DNA of 64,000 nt from Gnetum montanum (GCA_015680685.1 MNCI01004832.1:56564-120563); one strand, 5' to 3'. Positions 34,871 to 47,973 are shown, counted from the stretch's first letter. The notes: generated by a model from the sequence alone, not told the origin. Made by a program: numbers and translations.

Positions 34871-35074
34871 CATGTAGGGAAGAACAAGGAAATTAGAAGA
34901 GGTGTCCCAACACCAATACTTCCACCCATGAAGAGCAGATGTTCACAACATCATCCATGAACTTGGGGATGAACAAATAAGTTGGTAGTAAACTCATGTG
35001 AACAAATAAGTTGGGGATGAAGTGATTAACCACTCCTAAAGTTTGATCTCATGAATCCATACAACATCATCCAT
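34871..35074. other. Unassigned flank of element E
   Basis: Contains an internal repetition of 'gaacaaataagttgg' (34972, 35008) and of 'acaacatcatccatgaactt' (34948, 35061). No gene or known repeat is recognised; it may belong to the LTR of D. Confidence 0.4.
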
Positions 35075-35079
35075 GAACT
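35075..35079. repeat. Target site duplication of element E, left
   Basis: GAACT directly precedes the LTR start TGTAGCG. The right copy is GAAAT (63903-63907), four of five bases identical. Confidence 0.6.
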
Positions 35080-36815
35080 TGTAGCGTCCAAAAACATCGA
35101 TGGCTGGAAAATGCCAACAGGTCGTTGATCGTTGATAGTCTTAACTCTAGATCTGCGCGAGGGCAGTGCTGGATAAAACGGAACCAAGGCACCCAGAATG
35201 GTCTAGTTGATTAGACAAGGACTTAGTCGATGTTAATAAAACCTTTTGCAATAGATAATTTGAAAAATGAAACTTGTAACATAGCACAATGATGTTTAAA
35301 TGCAAAAGGACAGAAAGCTATGTAAAATGCAACAATAAGTAGTAAAGCAAAGTAAAATGTAGTTAGGAAAATGCACCGCTTCAAGGCTATGACTTCACTC
35401 TGTCAAGGTAGATAAAATCGGTTGCATGATGCTAGGAAGTGGAGAGGTCCCGAGAGTAACCAAGATGTTTAGAGCAAGGCAGTTGTATGCTTGAATGCGA
35501 ACTCAGAAGTTAACAATGCGAAATGCTGCCAAGGTGGTAGAGGAGCAAAAAAAACTACCAACTAAGAGTGCTCACTATTTACAATGCCATAAAAAATCTT
35601 ACAATGCTCAAGGTCATAGTGCTAACTTTTTCTGCTTGTTAGCCAACAAAATTTCCAGCTGACCAAAATTGCCAAAAAATCAGACCCTTCGACCATTGCT
35701 CATTGCGGTATTTATAGGACCAAGGGTGCACGAAAGATGTAGTTTGGATGCCACGTGCCTTGGGCTTGCATTGAACTGTCTATGCTGCGTGGACGTGTAT
35801 GATCATTGGACAAGCCTACCACACTATAATTGCACTATCAGAGCTTGGAGACGTGTGCCAACGGTGCAATTAGGTGAAGTGCATTGATGAAGTATAACTA
35901 CCTACTACGCTACGCTGCCTTTGTAACATGGCATACTTGGCATAGTGTAGCATCTTGCTACGTTGTGCCATGCTATGCAGCATAGCATACCATAGCATCT
36001 TGCTACGTTGTGCCACGCTATGCAGCGTAGCTGCCAATTCAAAGCAAAAAGCTTGCGTTGTTTCCTACTACATGTGTTGAAGCCTTGTGACTGCTTTTGG
36101 CATGTCTGCTACATTGTGTTATGCTACATAGCATAGAAGATGGCCTTAGTCACAAAATCATTGACAAAGTATAGACTTTGCCTTTTGCACTGCCAAAATT
36201 GTGAACTTTCTGATCCTACCCTTTGAAATGCCTTTCGTTATTCCTGCAGAGTTGCTACACTGTGCTATGCTACGCAGTGTAGTGTAGCATAGCAACTGAC
36301 ACGGCCTGATTTTTGCTAAGTTTGTCGCTTTCCAGTGAAGGAGCCATTGCTGAAGAACTTAAAGTCAAGCAAAACAACTATTTTCGAAGGCCAGAGGTGC
36401 TAACTTAGTGTGATTGAAAATCACCAAGTAAGTCGAGCCTTCCCATCTTGCTCTCGTTGCATCGTGATATGCTACGTAGCATGGCATAGCATAGCATCTT
36501 ATCTTACAACAATTTGTGGTTAACTGTTTGAACAACTACCTTTCGAAGCCTGCTACGCTATATAGTGTGTTATAACATAGCAAACCCCTTGACTTAGAAA
36601 ACCAGCCAAACTATTTTATGAATTTTGAGCAATGTTGACAACTCTCCACATCACTTCCGAGTGGGATGTCAGCTGGATGAATTACTCAAATAGAAAATTT
36701 GCCAAACTGTGCAGCCTAGACTCAGAGCATCCACTTCTTGCCAAAGTGACTTGACGTTGCCTAGATTGTGAATACCTGGTGAAGCAAGAATGTCCTATAA
36801 ATTTGGGATGTTTTA
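35080..36815 (-). repeat. 3' LTR of element E
   Basis: It runs in plus coordinates from TGTAGCGTCC to GATGTTTTA and matches 62187-63902 throughout. The minus-strand TATAAATA is at 35709-35716. It is rich in short palindromes made of CTACG/TAGCATAG words (35900-36030, 36245-36295, 36470-36500, 36550-36585). Confidence 0.9.
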
Positions 36816-36835
36816 TTGGCTCCTCTTTGTTGATG
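36816..36835 (-). promoter_or_regulatory. Polypurine tract of element E
   Basis: On the minus strand CATCAACAAAGAGGAGCCAA directly abuts the 3' LTR. Element F has the related tract at 42434-42453. Confidence 0.65.
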
Positions 36836-38189
36836 TATGGAGGATGGACCCGAGAGACGTTGACAAAGAATACGAAACACCACGGAAGATGAAATGGCAA
36901 CATTGTTATGCGGTGATTGTCGAGATGTCACTTAGCTATGCTTGAGAGTGTTGCATTGGTTTCTTGTGGGGGGAAGGGGCTAAGTAGGGAGGAAGGAGGT
37001 TCAAAAAAAAGGGTAAAGATGAGGTTTAGTAGAGTCCCTCATTGGAGTGCTCATGAGGGAGTCGTTTGTGCTTTCATCTTTACTTTTGTTGACCTTAGAC
37101 CTCTTGTTGGCATGTTTGAAGAGGGTGATTGCAAAATGGCTTATGTGCCATTTGTTTTAGGCACATGAGCATCTACTCTCTTACGCTTTTGCCTTTTGCT
37201 ATTTTGCCGTTTACATTTGTGAACAACCTTGCTGTAGAACAGGTGTTTCTTTCCCCTTATGAGTTTTGTTACATCCAAGTGGGGGCCTTTAATCTACCTA
37301 CAGGTACTTCCCATGCAACAAGCTGTGTTACACATGTCATGGACTTTGCGGTTGAGAAAACAGGAAGGCTTAACAGGCATTGGAAAAGGCTTGTAAAAGA
37401 GGGGAATGAATAGGAATTGTGGATGCAAGAAGTAGGGTAAAGCAAAGAAGCTTGTAAGGTGGGGTAGGATATAAACTTTGGAGTAGCCAAGCTAGTCAAG
37501 ATAATCATTTTGCAACACTATAGCATTTGCTGCTATGACAAGATGCACCTTCAACCGATGCCTCTTTGGAACACACCCTGCAAACACAGAGAGCGAACCA
37601 GAAGAAACAACTATGATGCAAAATGAGGGTAAAGTTCTTGCTTGCTGTAGACGTTGTTGAAGCTCTTGGACATCATTGCTAGTGTACGATGTCCAAAGTA
37701 GGAAGGCCAATAGTGGCCTTGGCAGAGTTAGCATGGAGGAGCTGGCGTCGAAGGAGCGGGGAGTTGCTGTGAGTACAAATGCTTAGAATCCCTACCAAAG
37801 GCATGCATTCTTAGTTCAGCTATGGGATTAGCTACCACATAGATAAATGTCATTTGAGCCCAGGCACTGGCAGGGAGCTAAAGGATAACAAGATTTTCAC
37901 TGGGCCACAATACTGTCAGAACTCCAGCAGTAGGCACTACTCGAGGAACTACCATTAGGGTGATGGGCCGTGGCGACAGTAGGTCCAGGGGGTCAGTGAG
38001 ATGTCATACGACATCTTCGGGGGATCAACAAGGTGCTAGGAGTGGTGGCACTGCGTATGTTCCAAATCATGTTCTCAGTGCATCATGAACTACATTCTGG
38101 AGCTATAATGCCCCACCCCACATCAGTAGTATGCATGATCGCTTGATGGTGTGCTTGGTGTAGATGCATGTTGGGGACATGCTGCAAAC
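36836..38189. other. Uncharacterised 3' segment of element E
   Basis: About 1.35 kb between polypurine tract and hairpin cluster. Short plus-strand frames (36917-37168, 37129-37413) match nothing I know and lack support. The first 100 bases are similar to the same place in F (42434-42530). A plus-strand stretch at 37945-38100 is rich in Gly/Arg/Ser codons. Nothing can be called a gene. Confidence 0.5.
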
Positions 38190-38530
38190 CTAGTTTAAGG
38201 TCCTAGTAGACCATGTGCTAGTTTAAGGTCCCAACAGACTGTTATGTTGGCTTAAGGTCCTAGCGGACTGTACATGCTAGTTTTACATCATAGTAGATGT
38301 GTTGTGCCAGTTTATAGTCCTAGCGAACTAGCGGTGCCAGTTTAATGTCGTAGCAGAAATTTGCTATCTTTGCCAATTTTCCATCGTAGCAGACGAGCTG
38401 TGCCAATTTTACATCATAGCAGACGCTGCTTACCATTGCCAGTTTTACATCATAGCAGATGAGCTATGCCAGTTAGAAGACGCTGCTTACCATTGCCAAT
38501 TTTACGTCGTAGCGGAAGATGCTCACTGTG
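38190..38530. repeat. Hairpin-unit cluster 1 (after integrase of E)
   Basis: About ten units of some 27-35 bp with the scheme 'cagtttta', 4-nt arm, 6-nt loop (CTAGTA/ATAGCA type), 4-nt arm. Arms vary but pair: GGTC/GACC at 38199-38212, CATC/GATG at 38286-38299. The later units repeat 'tgccagttttacatcatagcagatg'. Confidence 0.75.
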
Positions 38531-38534
38531 TTCA

Positions 38535-39681
38535 TGCTTCAGATGTAGTACGGATTAAGGTACGAGTGATTCACCGAGTTGGCAAACTTGTTGCCATCCA
38601 TGTCCACCAGCTTGAAGGCTTCATTTCCAAAGGATTTGGTGACCATATATGGGCCTTCCCAGTTGGCTGAGAATTTTCTCACATGATCACGGACAACATT
38701 GAGAATGAGGTCTCCCTTCTGTATTGGTCATTGATGTAGGTTTGCATGATGCATTTGTTGTTGCTTGCTCTGGTACTAATCTATGTGACTCAACATTTAT
38801 ACACGCTCCTCCTCTATTGAGTCAAGGTTAATAATTCTTAACTCGTTGTTCTGGGCTTCACTCATGACATCATATAGGATCATCCAGATTGATGGTACCT
38901 GCAACTCAAGAGGCAACATAGCTTTAGATCCATAAACAAGACTACAGGGAGTCTTACTTGTCACAGTTCTGCATGTCATCCTATAGGCCCATAGCACATA
39001 GAGGATTTGCTCATGCCACCACCTCTTGTTGTTGTTAAGCATCTTCTTCAACAAGTTGATGATAGACTTATTTGTAGCCTCTGCTTGCCCATTCGCCTGT
39101 GGGTAATACGGGGAGGAGAATGATTGCTTAATGTCCAGATTGCTGTAGAAGGTTTGAGTTTCTGTACTACTAAATTGTGGTCCATTGTTGGTTACAATAG
39201 TCATTAGAAGCCCAAACCTTGTAACGATGTTATCCAAGATGAAGTGACAAACTTCCTGAGATATCGTCTTCCTTAGGGGCATAGCTTCCACCCACTTAGT
39301 AAAATACTTGGTGGTGGTGATGATGAAGCTATGCCCTATGGAGGACTTGGGCATGATAGGTCATATGAGGTCTAGTCCCCATCATTGGAAAGGCCACATG
39401 ATCTACGTTGGGTGCAGCTCCATAGGTGAAACATGTATGAGATTTGTGTATCTCTAGCACGTGTCACATGTCTTAACCTTTGATAGGAAATCATGCTCCA
39501 TATGGGGCCAATAGTACCCTAGGTGTTTGATTTTCACAGCCATAGCTCTAGGTGCTATGTGTCCAACACATAGTCCCTCATGTACTTCATTAATCACCTT
39601 TCGCACTTGCTCCTCACCCATGCATGCCAGCAGTATCCCTTCATAGGAACGCTTGCACAAGGCATCATTTCCCATGAGCAT
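38535..39681 (-). pseudogene. Integrase, element E
   Basis: The zinc domain is at 39681-39454: 'INEVHEGLCVGHIAPRAMA' and 'VKTCDTC' supply H-H-C-C. The core (from about 39400) has 'WGLDLI' with the first Asp. The second catalytic Asp is changed to Asn ('IVTNNGPQF', where TDNGPQF is expected). The Glu is present in 'QANGQAEATNKSIINLL'. The C-terminal domain at 38700-38540 reads 'KFSANWEGPYMVTKSFGNEAFKL' and 'DGNKFANSVNHSYLNPYY', the GPY-like tail of Tat integrases. Frame is conserved over RNase H and integrase, with stops at former Gln/Trp codons. Confidence 0.85.
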
Positions 39682-39783
39682 ATATTGTCGGGCACACTTA
39701 CGGATTGCATCTCTTTGGGTAGATGTCAGTTCGCTTGGGGGTTCATCATGTTATAGGTAGGCTTTAATGTTAGTGTACCACTC

Positions 39784-40095
39784 CTAGGTATTTGTGGCAC
39801 TGATAGAGGCCATGTGTCCTGCCTGAGTGATAGGCTCAGCACATTGAACAATTGAAGTTAGTAGACTTGAAAATGAGTGTGCTGGAATATTTAGTGTAAG
39901 GATGGCTAAGGCATCTGCTATGGTGTTCTCATTGCGTGGCACATGTTGCACATCCGTGGTTGCAAACTGTTTGAGTAGGCCTTTTGCTAGGTCGTAATAG
40001 GGTTGTAGATGCATAGTTTTACAGGCGTAGATCTCGGTGATTTGATTCACAACTAGTTGTGAATCACCACAAATCGCCAGGTGTTGTATGCATAG
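39784..40095 (-). pseudogene. RNase H of element E, downstream part
   Basis: The minus-strand frame continues the domain cut by element F: 'AICGDSQLVVNQI' (catalytic Asp and the usual GDSxLVxxQ block) directly next to the insertion point, then 'LLKQFATTDVQHVPRNENTIADALA', the standard end with final His/Asn/Asp positions. With the upstream half (50468-50790) it forms one domain once F and one CATAG copy are removed. Confidence 0.8.
40091..40095. repeat. Target site duplication of element F, left
   Basis: CATAG directly precedes TGTGCTGACC, the edge of F. A perfect copy stands at 50463-50467. Confidence 0.9.
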
Positions 40096-42433
40096 TGTGC
40101 TGACCTAAATCATTAGTGTAAGACTGGAAGGAAACAAACACCGAAAGATTGTCAGGCAAGCACAACTGACCCTACCTTCGCTTGAGGGCAAGTTGGAAAA
40201 GGGAACGAAGGCAGAGTTCCTTGGATGGTTTGCACGCAAATCAACCAATGACTTCCCCAAGTGTAAGCTATGACTAGCATTGGGGTTATCGTAAACGATG
40301 TAAACGGAATGTAAATGGAATGCAAACAACGACATGAAATGTAAATAGAGCACAAAGTGTAAATAGAGATTAAATTGTAAAAGAAGAAAAAATAGAGCTA
40401 TATTGTAAACAAAGCATAAACAGAGTAAACAATGTAAATGGCAGGCAATAATGAACTGTATTTTATTGTTTAAATAAGAATGTGCACTGGTCAACGTGTA
40501 GCTATGCGTATGGATGGTAGGTCAAGCACTAAGCCCCGAGATGATGTTTGAAGTGTTCAAATGCTAGGAGTCAAGTGTGTCTGAGTGTCCTAGGCTACTG
40601 GTCGATACTTCCCAAGCCATCAACTTTCAAAATTGTCGATCCTATTTATGTGAATTGATAGGGTATTTATAGGGCTAGCCTAGACTTAGGCAAAGAATCC
40701 ATGGATGGAATTAATGGCTGAGAGATGAGAGGAAACAAGATCATGTGACATGTGTTCAATGGACAGTTGTGCTCGGGTTGGATGCATGCTAGCGAGAGTT
40801 GGATATGTGTCGAACAATTGTGCATGAGTTGGATGTGTGTCGGCAAGCTACGTTCTTGACTAGGTACATTGCATTTTATAATTTTTGGGTTATTAAAGCC
40901 CATGAAAGTACATTTAATTTAGATCATGAGGGCCTGACATGCCCACAAATGGGGATTTACAATGAAATGTACAATAAGAGAAATTCTACCCCAGCTCGCT
41001 TGACCATGGATCGAGTGCTGCAGGATGTTGAGATGTCAATTTGAGGTTGTTCAAGGCATCTCTATTTGACCAGGGCTTCAAATGTGAGTTTTCTAGGCTT
41101 CAGTGTGCGTTTGAAGTGTTTTCATGCAAGCGTGACTAGTGGTCATGATACAGTCATGCAGGCGTGACCCCAGCACGACCTAAGTATGAGGTAGGAAGAA
41201 TGCAATTTTTGACACCAAATTTGGACCTTTTTTGAAGCATATTTTTAATTATAACTTCTTCCTACCTATGTGTGATCTGGATCTAGAAATTTGGGCTTGA
41301 ATGTGTCTGATTTGAAGCCCCTTTTGGGTAGGTCATGCGGTCGTCATCCCCAACATGACCTGTAGTGTGACCTCAAAAACTTGTAATTTTGAGTTGAAAT
41401 CTAGAATTTCTAAAGGCTGGGATCCATAGTTATCAATAGTGGACCTTGAAGATGACTTTCACCCTTGAAATCAAGTCATTTTGGCTCATTTTTGGGGCTC
41501 TAAAAGTTGGTCGCACTATGGTCACGCCCAGCGTGACTGCCCAGCGTGACCTGCAGTGTGACCTCAAAAACTTGTAATTTTGAGCTGAAATCTAGAAATT
41601 TTGAAGGTTGGAACCCATAGTTATCAATAGTGGACCCTAAGGATGACTTGAACCCTTGAAATCAAGTCATTTTGGCTTATTTTTAGGGCTCTAAAATTTG
41701 GTCACGTTGTGGTCACGCTCAACATGATTGCCCAGCGTGCCTGGTAGTGTGACCTACAATGTGACCTCACAAACTTATAATTTTGAGCTGAAATCTAGAA
41801 TTTTTGAAGACTGTGACCCATATTTATCAATAGTGGACCCTGAGGATGATTTTCATCCTTGAAATCAAGTCATTTTGGCTCAGTGTTAGGGCTCTAAAAG
41901 TTGGTCACACTGTGGTCACGCCCAGCATGACTGCCCAACATGACCTGGAGTGTGACCTCAAAAACTTACAATTTTGAGCTAAAATCTAGAATTCATGAAG
42001 GTAGGGACCCATATTTATCAATAGTGAACCTTGAGGATGACTTGTACCCTTGAAATCAAGTCATTTTGGCTCAGTTTTAATGCTCCTAGAGTTGGTCACG
42101 TTGTGGTCACACCCAGCATGACTGCCCAGCGTGACCTGCAAAAACTATGTAGTTTGGCTTGAAATTTGGACTCCTGAATGCTGAGACTTGGAGTGGACAT
42201 TAGCAGCTCTTGAGGATGGCTTGCACCCTCATATTTGGACCACTTTTTATTTGAATTTTGAAACTGTTGGAGCTACTCACGCTAAGGGCAAGCTAGCTTA
42301 ACAGTGTGATCAAGATGGCTTAAGTAAACCAGACTTGAGTTTCATGCCTTAGTTAAATTTTTCCTTCTAAATGCTTGAAATGGCTTGAGTTGTTCTTGTT
42401 TCAAAGTTTTAGGCCAAAATTAGTCGTGTTTCA
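40096..42433 (-). repeat. 3' LTR of element F
   Basis: It runs in plus coordinates from TGTGCTGACC to GTGTTTCA, 2,338 bp. It pairs with 48498-50462 (1,965 bp). Minus-strand TATAAATA is at 40664-40671. The length difference comes from a tandem array near its right side. Confidence 0.9.
41332..42290. repeat. Five-copy 191-bp tandem array in the 3' LTR of F
   Basis: Units begin at about 41332, 41509, 41700, 41904 and 42095. Each starts 'gtcac(g)..tggtcacgcccagcgtgac', continues 'cctcaaaaacttgtaattttgagctg' and ends 'tcattttggctc..gctctaaaagttg'. The other LTR has three units. Confidence 0.85.
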
Positions 42434-42453
42434 TTGGCCCATCTTTGTTGACA
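42434..42453 (-). promoter_or_regulatory. Polypurine tract of element F
   Basis: On the minus strand TGTCAACAAAGATGGGCCAA directly abuts the 3' LTR. Confidence 0.65.
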
Positions 42454-43640
42454 TCTGGAGGAATCCACCCAAGAGGCGTTGACAAAGAAGTGCAAAACAC
42501 CATGAACAACAAAGCATCAAACATTAATCATTGGTCCTTGGATGGGTATCATCACACCATTTTCAAAAGTACATGGGATTGAGAGAATGTGGTTCAAGAT
42601 GCAAGGGAATCAGTTGTAACCAAGGAAGCCAGGAGGTTAAGGGCTATGATTGCTGTCAGGATTTGTGGGAGAGGAATTCTCTCTTGTGAACATGTTATGT
42701 CATTGGTCCTTGCCAACAGCTAGGTTTTTAGCAGACTTGGAATGAAGACATAGGGGGTGCATTCTTTGGAGAAAAGGGCCTCTTATAGAGTATTTGCAGG
42801 GCCCGTTCTAAACAGCCAAAGCCACGTGATGATGTGCAACATGGTCTCTTTGAGACATGAGTGTAACTATTTTTCAAGGCACTTGCCTTCTTGCCTAGGG
42901 CTTGTATGACAAGAGCCAACAATCCATGGTTTATGATGTCGACGGGGTTATGAAGACCTTTTCCATGCATTTTTCTCTTTGACATTTTTTGTTCTTTTTC
43001 ATTTTTGTTTTTCTTGTTTGTTTCTTCTTTTCTTTTGTTTTTTCCTTTCTTTTTCTTTTATTTTTCTTTTTCTCTTTGGTATTTTTGAAAGAGCTTGCTT
43101 TTAATGCTATGCTCATGTTCGAGCGCTTGCATTTTATGTCATGCATTGTGTAGTGTGTTTTGTGTTGCGACTACTTAGGGAGTTACAATGTGCAATAGTG
43201 TATCAAGAGTGTTAAGCTAAGTGGAATGCATCTGGGGGTATAAATGAGTAGGATAATTGAGAAATGATGGGGAAAATAGGGGATGCATCAGGAGTTGGAA
43301 ATGTACTTATGAATGGATTGATTAACCCAGTTACGTGCATCAGGAAAAATGTGATAACTTGTCGTCATGATTAAATGCATCTGTGTATGAATGCCTCAAG
43401 AGCATCAACCTACAAATGTAACTCCAAGAAGACAAGAAAAACATAAATGAATCGGTTAACGAAGCACTTTAAACAAGGAGATGGAATCATCACGTGTGTA
43501 ATTTTCAAAGAAGACAGAATCATGAATAGCATCAGCTTCATTAGGGCACATGAGATGAACCATGCAGCAAGTCTTTGTGGAACATGAACAACTGATTATA
43601 GTGACACATCTTTTCAAGTTTTTCCTGGTTGTTGATGATG
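42454..43640. other. 3' spacer of element F
   Basis: No supportable gene. A T-rich tract at 42970-43080 gives a false Lys-rich minus-strand frame (43146-42931). Confidence 0.5.
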
Positions 43641-44170
43641 TCACCAGTTTATAGTCTTAGCAGACTATTGTGGATTAGTTCCACATCATAACCCCTTGGA
43701 TGGTGCCAGTTTAGCATCGTAGCGGATGATGCATTGCTAGTTTATAGTCATAGCAGACTGTAAAGAGGCAAACTAGTTTATAGTCTTAGTGGACTCTGGA
43801 TGCTAGTTTTCATGTCATGGTAGACAGATGTAGCAGTTTAGTGTCATACTGGACAGAGCTCTATGGTATCAGTTTTAAGTCATGATGCCAAGACTTTTCT
43901 GTGGTATCAGTTTTAAGTTGTGATGTTAGGACTATCTGTGCCAGCTTATAGTCATAGCAGACTAATGCTTACCTTGCTTGTGTAAAGTGTGATGTTGCAT
44001 GCATGGTCATGCTATGTATCTGCAAGATCCTATAAAAAATCAACTAGAAAGAAAACAATGTCAAGTGACACCTGTTGTACATAGAGTTAGAATGTATGAA
44101 TGAAGAAAAAGAAATGCAAATAGTGATAGTTTTAGGCCGTTCCGGGTTGTATGCTAGTTTAAGGCATTTT
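43641..44170. repeat. Hairpin-unit cluster 2 (after protease of F)
   Basis: About ten units like those at 38190. AGTC/GACT pairs are at 43653-43666 and near 43747, 43776 and 43951; CATC/GATG is near 43715; GGCC-type units are at 44131-44170. Confidence 0.75.
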
Positions 44171-44429
44171 CAAGCCATGTGTTTCTATTTTTCAAATGCA
44201 ATGTGTAAACTAAGTTGACGAATGTGTAAATAAAGAAAAATGTGTGATCTAAGTGAGTGGGAAAAATATAAACACATAGGCTAGTGCAATGTAAACAAAA
44301 GTTAAAAATGCATGTCAGAGGGGTAGGCAGAAGGTAGGCAAGCATCTAGCACATTTTTAGCCAAGGGAGAGTCTTGGTCATGTAGTTGCTTTCTAACTAG
44401 GCATAGATTAGAGAGCATGCAAGGTTTAT

Positions 44430-44911
44430 GATCCTCTGGGCGGCTGTCGGCTTCAACCACTCATTCTGGTGTGTTAGCCTTAAGCGTTGCGTTGGTTGTC
44501 GTAGGTGTACCATTAAGAAACTCTTCTTTCAAAACTTGCACCATGTCTATGTCGTGGATAGTTGAAGAGGAAACGTTATCACCATGGATGATAACTTAAC
44601 CACCTTCGTATGGAAGGTCGATTTCTTGGTGGATGGGAGAAGAGATGGCCCTTAGTTGAGCTAGCCAAGGCCTGCCTAGAATCATGACAGTGAAATCTGC
44701 GCTAGTGGGGAATTGCTCTCCTGCTACAAAGGCTAAGTTGATTGTACCCTTGACTATGACATATGATCCCTTGAAGGATTTTAGACATGTGGTTTTGGTT
44801 GGCCTGATTTCATCTACTAGGCCTAGCTTGTCGATGACGGAGTACAGGACTACGTTCGTTGTTGCACCATCGTCAACATGCACTCTACAGATGGTGCACT
44901 ACCCAACATGA
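44430..44911 (-). pseudogene. Protease, element F
   Basis: This is a Tat-type retropepsin. The active-site block 'MHVDDGATTNVVLYSVIDKLGLV' has D-D-G at the usual D-S/T-G position, as in E. It is followed by 'IVKGTINLAFVAGEQFP' and the second signature 'VMILGRPWLAQLRAISSPIHQEI'. About ten residues before ILGRPWL that E retains are missing. A stop near 44597 lies at a place where E continues into a roughly 90-residue tail. It would process the gag product of F or of a helper. Confidence 0.8.
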
Positions 44912-45604
44912 ATGCTAATGGATAGTGGAATTGTAGTGACTTCCCCTCATTTTGGGTTGACTTTAACTGCATCATCACGAAAGGCTAAGGTTGTTGAACC
45001 CAATTCTCATGGTGTGGGAGGTAACATTGTTGCACGGATGGATGTCTCATTTGTAGGGATGTCCTCCATAATAGGAATGAAGGCTAAGACTTGGGCCAAT
45101 GCTTGGCAGTGAGCAGGTGAGGTCTTGACCAGGTCGTATAAGGTAAATGTTGTGTTCTTTTGCTTGAGCATTTGCTTTACCTAGGTTAGTGCACCTACGA
45201 AGTCTTTGTCATTAGCCATTGTGATGGCTTTGACTTCCTTTGTGAAGCTTGAGAGACAGACCTCTCGGGAGGGGGATTTAGGCTTGGTTTGCTTGGGAGT
45301 AGTGGCCTCAGTGTTCAGTTTTTATTTGCTAGTTGTGGCCTTTGCTTTAGCCATGGAAGTTGTAGTCAAGGTGCTCGTTTGTCCTCTTGTGCTCCCATTT
45401 GGTGGGCCTACTTGGGTTTCTAGTGGGGTCGACCCTTGAAGGAGGAGGGATTGAGATGTTGCCCACTGTTGGGCTTCAGGTAGGTGAGGGGCCATCATGT
45501 TGTGGCATCCTTATGATAAAGGGTGGCTTAGGAGTTGTTGTAGGGGTTTTTGTATGACTAACTTGTTGTGGCACCTTGATGATGAAAGGTTACCTAGCAG
45601 TTGT

Positions 45605-47973
45605 TGTTGCTACATCATGCTAGTTTAACATCTTAGAGGATGATGGTTGTGGAGCCTTAACCACAAAGGATGTTGTGGGTATCCAAGGTGGCACTTTGAT
45701 AACAAATGGAGGCCTCTTTCTTGTGGAGGGTGAGGAAACCTTTGCCTTGTTAGGACGCACATGGATCACAAAAGGTTTTTGCATAGGTTTGGGCTTGCCA
45801 CTTATGCTAATTGAGTTTATGACATAGGAGGCATCGTCTATGTTGGATTGACTTGTCGTGTCAATCACTAGTTGGCCTTGTTTTATCATTCCTTGCAGGT
45901 CATCTTGCAAGATGTGACAATTGCTTGTACTATGACAAGCCATTTGATGGTAATGACAGTATTGGTCCAATTTGAAATGTTGTGGGACCGGGGGCTCATT
46001 TGGTACTACTAAGATGGGGTTCCTTAGTAGCTTGCAGTACCTATCATGTTTTTGGTAGGTAATCTTCGACACATGTTTGTGTTCGATTTGCCTAGCTTTC
46101 AAGAGTTTCTCCAATAGTTGAAAGGGTTGCATTAGTAGTGGTGTATACTTTGAGTGGTCCTTGCACTAAAAGTTGGGCCTTGGGGTGGCCCCTGTCGATG
46201 TAGGTAAGTTGGCGCCAAATTTGGCAGCTTTGTTAGCTGGGCCTTTAGGTTACTTATCTTTTGGGCCCCAATTGGTTGCTTTTGTGATTGTAGCTACTAT
46301 TGCCTCAGTTGTGTTTTGCTTACAAGTATGCTGGTTTTTGTAGGCCACATAAGCTGGGTCATTGCTAGCTTGCGTTGCTTTTTGTATGTCCTTAATTTGT
46401 GCAAATGTTTGGCTCAAGGTACAGGCTTTCAAATAATAAAGTTTCAATTTGACAAAGTCATTTGTGGCTGCCTTAAGGATGGTAAGCAAATATGTTTCAG
46501 GGATGGGCTCATGAAGTTCATTGAGAGTTGCACTCCACCTTTGGATAAATTTCTATGCTGGCTCTAATGGTGCCTATTTAATCTAAATCAGGCTATCCAA
46601 TGTGGCTCCAGGCTTTAGATTATATTTAAAATGGGTAACAAACTGATGTAACAAATCATCCAGAGAGGATATGCAGTTATAGGGAAATCTCAGTACCATT
46701 CTAAGTCTTTTCATATTAAGGACATAGCAAACACATGCAAAATTACATGGGGCCATGCCTGAAGCAAAAGAGTTTCGGTTTGGAATGTCACTAGGTGGCC
46801 ATTTGGGTCTCCCTTTGCATTGTACTTGGTCAACTAAGGTAACAAGACTCCCTTTGGCAAGGTTAAGGGTGGAATTGAGGGGTTAATTGGGTCATCTTAA
46901 TACAAATATAGTAACTTGACTTCCTCATTGTTCAAATTTTTAAGGCATTTTAATTCCTCTGCCAAGGAGTGCATCATTTTTTTTGTGTCTACCCATTCTT
47001 GGGTGGTAGGTAAACTAGTAGATTGAGCGGATTATGGATGATAATGATTTAATTTTTGCATTGTTTGTGGAAAGACAGGTTGTTGGACTAACATTTTTTG
47101 TGGTGGGATGGTATTCAGGACTAAGACTACCGATGGAACCCATTGCCTAGGCACAGGTTGTGAGGTAACACCCTGGACATGTCGGGTTGGAGTAATCAAT
47201 GGTGCTCTGTGGATCTACACCTGAGGTATGTAATGGGTGGATGTGGAAGCTGATATGATCGATGGCATTCCAATTACTTGAGGTTGAAAGATTGACTCTG
47301 CATTGGTTTGGGGAGGGAGTTTTTGGGACTATACTTTTGGAGGAATGATGGAAGTAGATGCATAAGAGTGAATATTATTGGGTACGAAGAAGATAGGAAT
47401 GGAAGTAGGTACCTCTTTTTGGGAAATTAGTGCTCGAGTGTTTGTGGATGAAGGAGGAAGCATAGTTTCTTCCAAGAAAGGATGGAATAATGAGTTTGTG
47501 TAGGCATGGGAACTAATGGTATGGTAGGAATCTCCATGTTCGGATTGGGCTGCAAAATCATCTTCCTCATCTTGAGGCTCTATTGGTGGTAGCTATAAGG
47601 CTTGACTTCTAGTCATAAGAAGCTGGGATATGAGTTTATGATGGTTTTCAAATAGTGGGATTATGTCAAATGCTGAAGGGATGAACTCATGTCCTCCTTT
47701 GTGGATAAATTCATATTCTCGCTTTGCTTCCCTTTCTATACAGTCGATAGGTAAGTTGGCTTGGATTTTGACACAGATGAAGTTATACTATTTGAGTGTA
47801 AGAGTTGCATGAGTAGGGCCTTTGCCTTGTAGCTTGAGCGACTTGCATGTAGGGCCTTGTGGATTTATGTGTTCAATAATGGTTATGGATTCCATAGCAG
47901 TGACAAGGTTCAAAGTTTCAGCTCCAAAGTCAGTGATCGGTAGTGTTACAGGGTTGATTTGGAAGGATTCCAT
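45605..47973 (-). pseudogene. gag: Gag, element F
   Basis: The start is taken at 'MESFQINPVTLPITDFG', which lines up with the gag start of E. The N-terminal third is Pro/Ser/Thr-rich and poorly conserved. The capsid part near 46600-46250 has 'FIQRWSATLNELHEPIPETYLLTILKAAT'. The CHHC-type zinc motif of Tat gag is at about 45990-45935 ('YCHYHQMACHSTSNCHIL'). A linker rich in Pro/Lys leads towards the protease. Unlike E's, the frame shifts at least once. It probably could supply particles only before it decayed. Confidence 0.7.

Noticed and set aside
36917-37413. Two overlapping plus-strand frames of 83 and 94 codons as a second antisense gene
   Set aside because: No promoter, no splice structure, no homolog recognised, and no counterpart in F.
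37492-37734. Minus-strand 80-codon frame as integrase continuation
   Set aside because: Integrase of E already ends near 38535, and the frame shows no similarity to any pol domain.
40105-40494. 129-codon minus-strand frame, repeated at 48507-48908
   Set aside because: Both lie at the end of the F LTRs after the promoter; the repeat reflects LTR duplication, and there is no domain.
42931-43146. Lys-rich minus-strand frame
   Set aside because: Reverse of a poly-T-rich tract in the spacer of F.
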